Source of the DNA: a virus
Strand: one strand, 5' to 3'
IMG/VR virus record: IMGVR_UViG_3300046007_001442
Location: 1-24,982 of that record
DNA length: 24,982 nt
This document shows, piece after piece, positions 14,852 through 21,185 of this stretch (within the stretch, counting starts at the first letter, position 1; every line of letters begins with the position of its first letter). Below the pieces are notes generated by a model. That model was not told the DNA's origin, did not search any database, and was given only the letters and a program-made list of their open reading frames with translations. A program made the translations under genes and the position numbers.

Positions 14852-15360
14852 AAGCACGCAAGTACACAGGCAGCAGTGATGGTGCTGCGAAGGGTCGCAG
14901 GGCTGGTATGACAGCGTTCATCGCTGAGATCGAGCAGCGCACTGGTGGTGCGCTTTGGAATAACGGTGACTGGGTGGTGCGCAACATGCGTGGCAAAGAG
15001 TCGCTGTCGGTTCATGCGACTGGTCGTGCGGTCGATCTGTCGTACAGGCACATGCCGAGCACAGGCAAGGGATCGCAGAAGCGTGGCGTGCCTGACGGTC
15101 GCAAGATCGCTGTCGAGTGGTGTCGTCTGCTGGTGAAGAACGCTGACCTGCTCGGTGTTGAGTGCATTCTGGATTACTTCCCTGAGCCGCATGGCAGGGG
15201 CTGGCGATGCGATCGCCGTGACTGGGTGCGATACGAAGTCAAGACGATCACAGGTGCACCCTTAGGTGACTGGCTGCATGTGGAACTAACGCCAGCGATG
15301 GCTGATGATCCTGCTGCGGTGCGCAAAGCATTCGCCGAACTCGTACCACTCGACAACTAG
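14848..15360 (+). CDS. Endolysin, peptidase M15-like (VanY-type carboxypeptidase fold)
   Basis: The 170-residue protein contains the zinc-site signature SVHATGRAVDLSY, with His56 and Asp63 as ligands, and the second motif GDWLHVEL with His144 as the third ligand. These are the conserved elements of M15 D-Ala-D-Ala or L-Ala-D-Glu peptidases, used as phage endolysins. It would cut peptide cross-links of peptidoglycan after holin release. No signal peptide or separate cell-wall-binding domain is visible; the C-terminal 25 residues are a short helix. The N-terminus is Lys/Arg/Gly-rich. It overlaps the holin gene by four bases. Assignment as the lysis enzyme is strong from motifs and context. Confidence 0.87.
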   Translation: MKARKYTGSSDGAAKGRRAGMTAFIAEIEQRTGGALWNNGDWVVRNMRGKESLSVHATGRAVDLSYRHMPSTGKGSQKRGVPDGRKIAVEWCRLLVKNADLLGVECILDYFPEPHGRGWRCDRRDWVRYEVKTITGAPLGDWLHVELTPAMADDPAAVRKAFAELVPLDN

Positions 15361-15371
15361 CCTGATGTCTT

Positions 15372-15599
15372 ATGGGCACACCGATCATCGTTGCGCTCAT
15401 CACTGGTGCGTTCGCAGTGGTCGTCGCTTTGATTCAGTCTGCTCGCAGAGAGAACAGGCGTGATCACGGAATCGTCGCAGACAGTCTGCGACAGGTACAC
15501 ACAGCGATCGACACAGTTGGCAAGAAAGTAGATAGGCACATCGAGTGGCACGCCGAAGGGGGCGCAAATGGCAGGGTTAGCCGATCAGATCAACAGTGA
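15372..15599 (+). CDS. One-pass membrane protein with coiled coil (DUF2746-like)
   Basis: The 75-residue protein begins MGTPIIVALITGAFAVVVAL, a single N-terminal transmembrane helix, followed by 'ARRENRRDHGIVADSLRQVHTAIDTV' and 'GKKVDRHIEWHAEGG', a charged amphipathic helix. This layout matches small membrane proteins located after actinophage endolysins, which some annotations call DUF2746 or holin-like. It lies 11 bases after the endolysin stop and overlaps the next gene by 32 bases. A role in lysis, for example as a second holin component, is likely but not shown. Confidence 0.68.
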   Translation: MGTPIIVALITGAFAVVVALIQSARRENRRDHGIVADSLRQVHTAIDTVGKKVDRHIEWHAEGGANGRVSRSDQQ

Positions 15600-15807
15600 G
15601 CCGATTCAGACTGGTGGCGTGAAGCGTCGTCGTCTGTGGCAGATTGCAGCGCAACTCGATGATGAGGATCGTGAAGCGTTCATTGCTGCACTGAACGATA
15701 CGAATGTGCCTGCACGCAGTATCCAGAGAGCGTTAGCGAAACGGAACATCAGTGTGTCTGAGTCAGTGATCAGTCTCTACCGATCGGGTCGCTATGGGTC
15801 TTTCTGA
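15568..15807 (+). CDS. Small helix-turn-helix DNA-binding protein
   Basis: The ATG at 15568 has an excellent ribosome-binding site (GAAGGGGG about 12 bases upstream). The 79-residue product shows a helical 'AAQLDDEDREAFIAALNDTNVPARSIQRALAKRNISVSESVISLYRSGRYG' segment, where the 'ARSIQRAL' and 'SESVISLYRSG' helices look like a helix-turn-helix. Similar small proteins are known beside metallophosphoesterase genes in environmental siphoviruses. It could be a regulator or a small-terminase-like DNA-binding protein. It overlaps the phosphoesterase start by 14 bases. Confidence 0.65.
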   Translation: MAGLADQINSEPIQTGGVKRRRLWQIAAQLDDEDREAFIAALNDTNVPARSIQRALAKRNISVSESVISLYRSGRYGSF

Positions 15808-16858
15808 GGACATCGAAGAAGCAGGCGGTGAGAAACATCGCATCGAGCAGGCTCGTATGCGTCGTGAGCGTGACGCTGCGACCGCCGAGAATCTGCGGCT
15901 GACGACACAGATCGAAGAACTGCGTCGCACTCTTGATCTCGTTGAGAAGGTAGAGCGCACCGAACTGCACCCTGTTGAGTGGCTGACACCGAAGAAGCCT
16001 GCGAAGCAGTCTGCTGCGACGCTGGTGCTGATGCTGTCTGATCTGCATCTTGATGAGGTGGTGCTACCAGAAGAAGTCGAAGGGCTGAACGCCTACAACC
16101 GTGTGATCGCTCAGTTGCGTCTGCGTAAGACGATCGAGAACACGATCAAGGTGAGCCGCCACTATCTCGCTGGCATGAAGTATGACGGCTGTGTTCTGCT
16201 GCTCGGTGGTGACATCTTCTCTGGTGACATTCATGAGGAACTGAAAGAGACCAACGAAGATACGATGCTCGGCTCGCTGCTCTACTGGGCGCAAGAGATC
16301 GCTGCTGCGGTCGATGTGTTGGCGACTGAGTTCAAGCGTGTGCATGTCGCAGCGGTCGCAGGTAATCATGGGCGCACGACTCGCAAGCCGAGAGCGAAGC
16401 AGCGTGCTCGCACGAACTTCGACTGGCTGCTGGCGAAGATGATCGAACGACATTTCGCTGGTGATAAGCGGCTGACATTCGACATACCTGAGTCGTCTGA
16501 TGTGCTGGTGTCGATCTATGACTCGAAGCATCTGCTGACGCACGGCGATCAGACGAAGGGCGGTGGCTCGATCGGCGGCATCTATCCACCGATCATGCGT
16601 ATGCGAGCAAAGAAGGCGCAGCGGTATCTCACGACTGGTCAGCAGTTCGACACGCTGTGGCTCGGACACTGGCACCAGTATCTTCCATCGCCGTCGATGG
16701 TGGTGAACGGAAGCATGAAGGGCTATGACGAGTATGCCTTCGTTAGTAACTTTTCTTATGAGCCGCCGCAGCAGGCTCTCGCTGTGGTCGCACCTGATAA
16801 GGGGATCACGATTCAGGCACCGATCTTCTGTGTCGATCGGAAGCGAGAGAAGTGGTGA
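15794..16858 (+). CDS. Calcineurin-like metallophosphoesterase
   Basis: The 354-residue protein has a helical, charged N-terminus (about residues 1-60, coiled-coil-like) and then a complete metallophosphoesterase core. The metal-binding motifs are SDLHLDE (D83, H85), GGDIFSGD (D140), GNHGR (N191, H192), THGD (H250) and GHWHQ (H292, H294); all ligands are intact. The fold covers phosphodiesterases, including DNA exonucleases of the SbcD/Mre11 type, and phosphatases. A DNA-processing role is plausible given a phage setting and a small HTH partner encoded just upstream, but the substrate is unknown. It is coupled to both neighbours and lies in the late-gene direction, away from the recombination operon. 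Confidence 0.85.
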   Translation: MGLSEDIEEAGGEKHRIEQARMRRERDAATAENLRLTTQIEELRRTLDLVEKVERTELHPVEWLTPKKPAKQSAATLVLMLSDLHLDEVVLPEEVEGLNAYNRVIAQLRLRKTIENTIKVSRHYLAGMKYDGCVLLLGGDIFSGDIHEELKETNEDTMLGSLLYWAQEIAAAVDVLATEFKRVHVAAVAGNHGRTTRKPRAKQRARTNFDWLLAKMIERHFAGDKRLTFDIPESSDVLVSIYDSKHLLTHGDQTKGGGSIGGIYPPIMRMRAKKAQRYLTTGQQFDTLWLGHWHQYLPSPSMVVNGSMKGYDEYAFVSNFSYEPPQQALAVVAPDKGITIQAPIFCVDRKREKW

Positions 16859-17097
16859 AGCAGAAACTCGGAACGCTGGTGCTGGTCGTCTGGCATGATG
16901 CTCACGCTGCGAGCGTCGGCTGGTGTGATGCGTCTGAGATAGATGATGCGCCGTGTGTGATTCGCACCATCGGCTATCTGATTCCTGATGCGAAGCGTGA
17001 TCATGTGACGGTCGCTCAGAGCATCGCCGAAGATGATGATCTGTATGGAGTGTTCTGTGTTCCTGCTGGAATGGTGCAGTCGGTTCAGGTACTCTGA
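16855..17097 (+). CDS. Conserved phage hypothetical protein
   Basis: I start this gene at GTG 16855, which overlaps the previous TGA as GTGA; GTG 16852 would add one residue. The 80-residue product is mostly beta strand, with 'GTLVLVVWHDAHAASVGWC', 'VIRTIGYLIPDAKRDHVTVAQSI' and 'DDLYGVFCVPAGMVQSVQVL'. The combination of a short 'W.DA' strand, a '(T)IGYL' strand, a 'VAQS' helix and a final 'F.(I/V)P.GM(V)' strand is a family I recognise from many environmental phages, without known function. It is the last rightward gene of the late block and faces the minus-strand genes. Confidence 0.7.
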   Translation: MKQKLGTLVLVVWHDAHAASVGWCDASEIDDAPCVIRTIGYLIPDAKRDHVTVAQSIAEDDDLYGVFCVPAGMVQSVQVL

Positions 17098-17102
17098 CTG
17101 TG

Positions 17103-17135
17103 CTCGTGTGTCGCTTCCCCTTCGGCAGACACGAG
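17103..17135. terminator. Hairpin between convergent gene blocks
   Basis: CTCGTGTGTC (17103-17112) can pair with GACACGAG (17128-17135) as eight base pairs with a two-base bulge, around a pyrimidine-rich loop. It lies a few bases after the last late gene and about 50 bases from the end of the minus-strand cluster, the expected place for a bidirectional terminator. No T-run follows on either strand, so the call is tentative. Confidence 0.4.
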
Positions 17136-17184
17136 TAGGTGCGTCGGGTAGGCGTGTGGTCTGCTCGGCGCACCGCCGAAGGTT

Positions 17185-17391
17185 TCAGCGCAAGCGTGGG
17201 TGAAGTGAACCGCAGGCGCAGTGCGTGTCGCTGGCTGGAATCTCTGTGGCGCATGACCAGCAGTGTGCTGCTCGGCGTAGTCGCTGTGTGCGTGGCTTTA
17301 TTCCTGTGTCGTGTTGCTGCACGACATGGGTGAGATGGTCGGTGATGTTCTGGAACTGTTCACCGCAGTGAGCGCAGATGCGTGTCGTCAT
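17185..17391 (-). CDS. Small double zinc-finger protein
   Basis: On the minus strand I start at the ATG at 17391, one base after the upstream gene's stop; an ATG at 17406 is possible but overlaps. The 68-residue protein has two Cys/His clusters: C6-x2-C9-x12-H22-x4-H27 with Phe13, close to a C2H2 finger, and C44-x2-C47-x10-C58-x-C60, a zinc-ribbon-like set. The linker is basic (KPRTQRLRR). Nucleic acid or protein binding is likely, so a regulator or host-takeover factor is plausible. It is the last gene of a three-gene leftward operon. Confidence 0.65.
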   Translation of the reverse strand: MTTRICAHCGEQFQNITDHLTHVVQQHDTGIKPRTQRLRRAAHCWSCATEIPASDTHCACGSLHPRLR

Positions 17392-17404
17392 CTCATGCAC
17401 CTGC
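17386..17404 (-). promoter_or_regulatory. Stop/start coupling element, copy 1
   Basis: Minus-strand GCAGGTGCATGAGATGACG carries an SD-like GCAGGTG, the stop of the upstream gene (TGA) and, one base later, the ATG of the zinc-finger gene. Nearly identical elements recur at 17585-17603, 23968-23986 and 24753-24769. Confidence 0.65.
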
Positions 17405-17590
17405 ATCGTCTGCGAGTTCTTGCAGCCACTTCGCTAGACATTGCTCTGCGAGTGCTGATGTCTTGTGGCTGTGTGCGCAGCAGGTGACTGTTCCATCTGA
17501 CCATGTGATGCGTGCACCGTACTTGGCATTTGATGACCATGATGGGCGCACATAGGTGTCGCTGCTGATGATGATTTGCTGACTCGTCAT
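17393..17590 (-). CDS. Hypothetical small protein of the leftward early operon
   Basis: The ATG at 17590 sits one base after the upstream stop and behind a GCAGGTG ribosome-binding site, so I prefer it over the in-frame ATG at 17626. The 65-residue product begins MTSQQIIISSDTYVRPS, then has beta-like 'YGARITWSDGTVTCCAHSHKT' and a C-terminal helix 'SALAEQCLAKWLQELADDAGA'. Cys-Cys-Ala-His-Ser-His could bind metal, but there is too little to call a finger. No family is recognised. The C-terminal Ala-Gly-Ala is encoded by the coupling element for the next gene. Confidence 0.6.
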   Translation of the reverse strand: MTSQQIIISSDTYVRPSWSSNAKYGARITWSDGTVTCCAHSHKTSALAEQCLAKWLQELADDAGA

Positions 17591-17603
17591 GTCATGCACC
17601 TGC
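17585..17603 (-). promoter_or_regulatory. Stop/start coupling element, copy 2
   Basis: Minus-strand GCAGGTGCATGACATGACG joins the stop of the 97-residue gene to the ATG at 17590. It matches the plus-strand copy at 23968-23986 at 18 of 19 bases. Confidence 0.7.
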
Positions 17604-17885
17604 CTTAGTAATCTGCTGCCACTCAATGTCTGTCAGTGAGTTGATGACTGAGAGCAGGTGCTGCTTTGCATCTCGCTGGTACTCAAACACTTCGACGACT
17701 TCGTTCTTGGTCTCATTCCAGATGATCCAGTCGAAGTGTGGTGCGGTCGGCTTCATGCAGATGCCGTTGCTAATCCACTTCTTGTGCAGCGTGTCGCACA
17801 TTGGGTGCTGGCAGTCGTAGTCAAGTTCCAGTTCACGCTTCTCGATGATGTAGCAAGTCTGCTGGCTGATCTTTCGTGTGTTCAT
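17592..17885 (-). CDS. Hypothetical first gene of the leftward early operon
   Basis: I place the start at the ATG at 17885, which follows a strong ribosome-binding site (GAAGGGAACA); the in-frame ATG at 17909 lies about where transcription should begin. The 97-residue protein starts MNTRKISQQTCYIIEKREL and has four Cys (including 'CQHPMC' and 'GIC') that might bind metal, then 'FDWIIWNETKNEVVEVFEY' beta strands and a C-terminal helix 'AKQHLLSVINSLTDIEWQQ', ending KAGA. The tail resembles the ARKQLLALIN...KAGA end of the gene at 23671-23979. The function is unknown. The gene looks more A+T-rich than neighbouring late genes. Confidence 0.68.
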   Translation of the reverse strand: MNTRKISQQTCYIIEKRELELDYDCQHPMCDTLHKKWISNGICMKPTAPHFDWIIWNETKNEVVEVFEYQRDAKQHLLSVINSLTDIEWQQITKAGA

Positions 17886-17915
17886 GTGTGTTCCCTTCTC
17901 TGTGGTCATGTGTCC

Positions 17916-17967
17916 ATCTTAGCACATCTGGCTAACTGTGTCCAGTTATCCAGATAGCCAGTAATAA
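17916..17967. promoter_or_regulatory. Divergent early promoter with 30-bp operator-like dyad
   Basis: ATCTGGCTAACTG (17926-17938) and CAGTTATCCAGAT (17943-17955) form an inverted repeat with 12 of 13 matching positions and a 4-base spacer. On the minus strand, TGGACA (17944-17939) and TAAGAT (17921-17916), 17 bases apart with a preceding TGC, form a good extended -10 promoter for the leftward operon. On the plus strand, a TAATAA at 17962-17967 lies 17 bases from the same hexamer read as TGTCCA, a poor -35, and could serve the 18046 operon. A further TATCTGG half-site follows at 17974-17980. A regulator binding the dyad would cover both promoters. Confidence 0.62.
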
Positions 17968-18045
17968 TAGGGGTATCTGGCAGTCTGACTATGTGACACC
18001 CCTGCGTCAGCATGTGTCTCACCACCACACGAAAGAGAGCCACAC

Positions 18046-19011
18046 ATGACCACACAACTACGCACGATTACGAAGCCGCCACACGGCTCACTCGAATGGC
18101 TGCAACGACGACACCGTGATCATCTCGGTCGCTGCGTACTCGGCGCATCTGATGCACCAGCGATGCTGAATCAGTCACCGTTCACCAGTCGTGCCGATCT
18201 GTTTCACAGCAAGCGCACGACACCACGCATCACAGAGAGCAGCGCAGCGATGCAAGTCGGCAACATTCTCGAACCTGCACTGGTCTCAGAACTTGGTCGC
18301 AGACTCGGCGTGCAGATGCGCACACCAGAAGAGATGTATCAGCGTGATCGCTTCATCGTCTCACTCGACGCACTCTCAGATGACACGCAGATAATCGTCG
18401 GTGAAGTCAAGACGACACGACGACATCGCATCAGCGACATCGGTGATGTTCCACCTGATTACTTCTGGCAGTGCTGGGCGCAGATGCTCACACTCGACGC
18501 ACCAGTGTGGCTGATCGTGCTCGACAAAGACATGAGCATCAGCACACATGAGATACCACGCAACGAAGAAGCACTGGATCGTCTGCGCATCGAGTCAGAG
18601 AAGTTCTGCAACGCAGTGGACATGAACATGAACGACGAACTGTGGCTGCTGAAAGATGAGATGAGTGCAGAGCAGATTGCTGCGATGTATCAGCCACCGA
18701 AGCCTGTTGAGCAGGTCATCACTGATGAGCAGTACGCATGGATCAGAGAACTTGCTGACGCACGAGACTTGAAACGGCAAGCAGAACAGATCGAGCAAGC
18801 AGCGAAGGATCACATCGCACGCTTCATGCTTGACTCAGAGATCGCAACACATAACGGCACGAAGGTTCTCACATGGCGTGAGCAGGCTGGTCGTGCATCG
18901 CTAGATGTTGCGAGACTGCGAGAAGCGCACCCTGAACTTGTCGCAGAGTTCACATCACAGGGATCACCGAGCCGTGTCATGCGGCTCTCAAACACAAAGG
19001 GGAATCAGTAA
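18046..19011 (+). CDS. YqaJ-type viral recombinase/exonuclease
   Basis: The 321-residue protein has the nuclease fold and motifs of lambda-exonuclease/YqaJ proteins in its first 190 residues: 'LGASDAPAML', GNILEP (E76), 'FIVSLDAL' (D108), GEVKTT (E120, K122) and 'YFWQCWAQML' (Q142, Q146). D108 and E120-x-K122 are the PD-(D/E)XK catalytic set. These enzymes chew 5' ends of double-stranded DNA and hand the single strand to an annealing protein. The C-terminal part (about residues 220-321) is a helical segment plus strands typical of actinophage members. The start has a GAAAGAGAG ribosome-binding site. It leads the rightward DNA-metabolism operon and overlaps the next gene by one base. Confidence 0.88.
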   Translation: MTTQLRTITKPPHGSLEWLQRRHRDHLGRCVLGASDAPAMLNQSPFTSRADLFHSKRTTPRITESSAAMQVGNILEPALVSELGRRLGVQMRTPEEMYQRDRFIVSLDALSDDTQIIVGEVKTTRRHRISDIGDVPPDYFWQCWAQMLTLDAPVWLIVLDKDMSISTHEIPRNEEALDRLRIESEKFCNAVDMNMNDELWLLKDEMSAEQIAAMYQPPKPVEQVITDEQYAWIRELADARDLKRQAEQIEQAAKDHIARFMLDSEIATHNGTKVLTWREQAGRASLDVARLREAHPELVAEFTSQGSPSRVMRLSNTKGNQ

Positions 19012-19655
19012 TGTCATTCGATCTCAGCAACTATGTCGATGTGCCGACACGCATCAGACAACTCAGAGAGAAGCACCCTGATGCGGTGCTGCGACCAGCA
19101 AACCCTGCCGAGCCGTTCCGCATCATGACGATCGGCAACCGAGAGTTCATCGTCTATACGGCTGCGTGCTATCGCACACCAGATGATCCGATGCCTGCAA
19201 TCGCTGTCGCAGCAGAACCTGTCATCGGGTCGTCGGCATTCACACGGAACAGTGAAGTGATGAACGCCGAGACATCGGCTTGGGGCAGGGCGATCATGGC
19301 TGCTCTCGCAGTCGATGAGCCGCAGATCGCCAGCCGTGAAGAAGTGCAGAACCGTCGCCATGACGAAAGCACTCAGCGACTCGTCGAGCAGACGGTGCGT
19401 GAAGTGTTCCCTGAGTCGCACATCAGTGAGCAGCCGCCGCACCCTGCTGAGCAGCCTGACGGTGCTCGCAGGCTGGCAGCCGTCGCATCACAGAAGCAGG
19501 TGAACCTGATCAAGAAACTCTGCCGAGAGCAGAACATCACCGAGATCAGTCAGCACGCCAGCACAGTGATCGGTCGCACCGTCGAGTCAGTGAACTCGCT
19601 GACGACGAAGGAAGCGTCACGAGTCATCGAGTCGTTGATGAACTCAGGCAACTGA
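19011..19655 (+). CDS. Single-strand annealing / ssDNA-binding-like protein (ERF-like)
   Basis: The 214-residue protein starts in the stop of the exonuclease gene (TAATG). Residues 1-100 have 'YVDVPTRIRQLREKHPDAVLRP', 'REFIVYTAACYRTPDDPMP' and the signature NAETSAWGRA (residues 85-94), matching a family that accompanies YqaJ nucleases in actinophages and is similar to ERF-type annealing proteins. A low-complexity Pro/Glu/Gln linker (about 130-150) leads to a C-terminal helical domain 'ASQKQVNLIKKLCREQN...LTTKEASRVIESL', a small domain common in phage recombination and ssDNA-binding proteins. The pair would form a two-component recombination system. The exact family assignment is uncertain. 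Confidence 0.72.
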   Translation: MSFDLSNYVDVPTRIRQLREKHPDAVLRPANPAEPFRIMTIGNREFIVYTAACYRTPDDPMPAIAVAAEPVIGSSAFTRNSEVMNAETSAWGRAIMAALAVDEPQIASREEVQNRRHDESTQRLVEQTVREVFPESHISEQPPHPAEQPDGARRLAAVASQKQVNLIKKLCREQNITEISQHASTVIGRTVESVNSLTTKEASRVIESLMNSGN

Positions 19656-20128
19656 TGGGCTATCGAGAGTATGAGTCTGCTGCCAGCCTGCTGAAAGAAA
19701 CGCAGGCTGCGCAGCGACTCGCACGACACTGGCGTGGGGTGATCATTCCTGCTGAGCAGTACGAGCCTTACGATCGGGTCATGGTGGATCGTGACGGCAG
19801 CACTGCCGCCTTGGTCGAGATCAAGGTGCGCAACTACGACATGGACTATCTGATCACGCATCACTATCTGCTCAGTCTGAGCAAGGTGAAGTCGCTGAAC
19901 GCTGCTGCGAAACGCCGCAGCGCAGTACCGCTAGTGATGGTGGTCTGTGCTGATGCCGACTTCCTGCTCGATCTGCGTGACGAGACAGGCACCAGTCTGC
20001 GACGGCTTCCACTGAATGACCGTCACTTTGACGATCGCACTGGCGAGACTCAGATGCGGTACGAGTGGCTGATGACATTCGCTGGCGCACGATTCCTGCC
20101 GATCGACATCGTGAGCAGGCTGCTATGA
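19655..20128 (+). CDS. PD-(D/E)XK nuclease-like protein
   Basis: The 157-residue protein begins at the TGATG overlap with the upstream gene. An N-terminal helix (residues 4-25, 'REYESAASLLKETQAAQRLARHW') precedes 'EQYEPYDRVMVDRDGSTAALVEIKVRNY', where D40 and E55-x-K57 fit a PD-(D/E)XK nuclease site. Helices and strands after residue 60 (including 'LVMVVCADADFLLDLRD') complete a compact fold. Family members of this size include Holliday junction resolvases and restriction-like nucleases; its place beside the exonuclease and annealing genes favours a recombination or repair role. Activity is inferred from motif pattern alone. Confidence 0.65.
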   Translation: MGYREYESAASLLKETQAAQRLARHWRGVIIPAEQYEPYDRVMVDRDGSTAALVEIKVRNYDMDYLITHHYLLSLSKVKSLNAAAKRRSAVPLVMVVCADADFLLDLRDETGTSLRRLPLNDRHFDDRTGETQMRYEWLMTFAGARFLPIDIVSRLL

Positions 20129-20373
20129 CATGGTGGCGAGATCGGGCTGCATGTCTCGGTAAGTCTGGCGACATCTTCTTTCCGACTGAACGGAAGTTCA
20201 CAAGCAAGACATGGGCTGCTGCTCGTGCGCTGTGCGCAAACTGTCCTGTCCGTGAGCAGTGTCTAGCGACGGCTCTTGCTGTCGATGTCACCGAAGATCG
20301 CTGGGGCATGTTCGGCGGCATGACACCGAGCGAACGCAGGTATCACCGACGCAAACTGGCAAAGGAAGCATGA
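20125..20373 (+). CDS. whiB: WhiB-family Fe-S transcription factor
   Basis: The 82-residue protein starts at ATG 20125, overlapping the previous stop; a longer in-frame start at 20065 is unlikely. Four cysteines (C10, C37, C40, C46) in the C...C-x2-C-x5-C arrangement bind a [4Fe-4S] cluster in WhiB proteins, and 'RWGMFGGMTPSERR' is the G-(V/I)-W-G-G turn with following basic region. WhiB regulators interact with the primary sigma factor and modulate transcription, and phage copies can affect host septation or superinfection. The family is restricted to Actinobacteria and their phages, so this gene fixes the host group. It overlaps the next gene by ATGA. Confidence 0.93.
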   Translation: MTWWRDRAACLGKSGDIFFPTERKFTSKTWAAARALCANCPVREQCLATALAVDVTEDRWGMFGGMTPSERRYHRRKLAKEA

Positions 20374-21185
20374 TGCAACGATTCATTTCATACGGTGGTG
20401 GAGTGCAGAGCACTGCACTTATCGTTCTTGCAGTTACGGGTCGGATTGAGACAGTAGATGCAGCACTGTTCTGCAACACAGGTGATGACTCTGAGCATCC
20501 TGACACGCTGCGATTCGTTCGGGAAGTGATGACACCTTATGCAGCGCAGCATGGTCTCCCGATACATGAACTACAACGAGTCACAAAGGGTAAGTCGCAG
20601 ACTCTCTACGGTCGGGTCATGGATCACACAGGTGGGAAGAGTGGTGACAGTCTGCAAGAGCCGCTGCCTGTGTACGGCTGGAAGGGTGCGCCGATGTCAC
20701 GAGCCTGCACAGTTGATCATAAGATTCTGGTGCTGAAACGGTGGATAAAGCAGAACTGTGAACATCTACCTGTTGAGACATTGATTGGTATCTCACTTGA
20801 TGAGATTGAAAGAGCCAAGACAGGTGCATCGGATTACGAAGTCAGGCGGTATCCGTTACTTGATTTAGGACTTTCACGAATCGACTGCGCAAAGATCATC
20901 AGCGATGCAGGCTTACCAGTGCCGCCAAAGTCATCATGCTTCTTCTGTCCGTTCCACTCGATGCTCACATGGGCAGAGTTGCGTCGTGACAGACCCGATC
21001 TGTTTGAGAAGGCTGCACAGTTAGAAGATGTCATGAATGAACGCAGAGCGCAACGAAACATGCAGCCTGTGCATCTGACCAGAAAGAAGATGCCGCTTCG
21101 TGACGCAGTAGTTGCTCAGTCAGATTCTTTATTTACAGATGATGAGATGGCAGGACAATGTGATGGTGGAGTTTGCTTCGTATGA
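20370..21185 (+). CDS. PP-loop ATPase, PAPS reductase-like (adenine nucleotide alpha-hydrolase family)
   Basis: I start at the tandem ATG 20370/20373 behind AAAGGA, overlapping the WhiB stop; an in-frame ATG at 20259 is inside WhiB. The 271-residue protein has the PP-loop-like S7-Y-G-G-G-V-Q-S14 for ATP binding, then 'FCNTGDDSEHP', 'SRACTVDHKI', 'GISLDEIERA', 'YPLLDL' and 'PPKSSCFFCPFH', with C190 and C193, plus C264 and C269 at the end. C113, C190, C193 and the tail pair could hold an Fe-S cluster. The family includes PAPS reductases, DndC and tRNA-thiolating enzymes, and is frequent in phages with unknown substrate. Hand counts of sampled 60-base lines give 42-50% G+C, lower than neighbours at about 58%. 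Confidence 0.82.
   Translation: MMQRFISYGGGVQSTALIVLAVTGRIETVDAALFCNTGDDSEHPDTLRFVREVMTPYAAQHGLPIHELQRVTKGKSQTLYGRVMDHTGGKSGDSLQEPLPVYGWKGAPMSRACTVDHKILVLKRWIKQNCEHLPVETLIGISLDEIERAKTGASDYEVRRYPLLDLGLSRIDCAKIISDAGLPVPPKSSCFFCPFHSMLTWAELRRDRPDLFEKAAQLEDVMNERRAQRNMQPVHLTRKKMPLRDAVVAQSDSLFTDDEMAGQCDGGVCFV

Noticed and set aside
14302-15192. 296-codon minus-strand open frame opposite the lysis genes
   Set aside because: It lies antisense to holin and endolysin genes with clear motifs and overlaps; its composition looks like a reverse-frame artefact.
15568-15807. Small terminase subunit
   Set aside because: The small HTH protein lies about 15 kb downstream of the terminase large subunit and next to a phosphoesterase; nothing specific to TerS is visible, so it stays a generic DNA-binding protein.
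16064-17254. 396-codon open frame on the minus strand opposite the metallophosphoesterase
   Set aside because: It is antisense to a gene with intact catalytic motifs, its product is His/Arg/Ser-rich without domain signs, and such long frames arise from the codon bias of this genome.
17139-17333. 64-codon plus-strand frame after the late genes
   Set aside because: It overlaps the minus-strand zinc-finger gene, whose Cys/His pattern and start context are better supported.
17992-18021. Weak hairpin in the leader of the exonuclease gene (TGTGACAC with GTGTCTCA)
   Set aside because: Only five consecutive pairs, then a mismatch, with a 14-base loop; insufficient for a riboswitch or attenuator call.
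20259-20369. Upstream in-frame start for the PP-loop gene, inside WhiB
   Set aside because: It would overlap WhiB by over 100 bases; the ATGATG at 20370 with AAAGGA and an ATGA overlap is far better.
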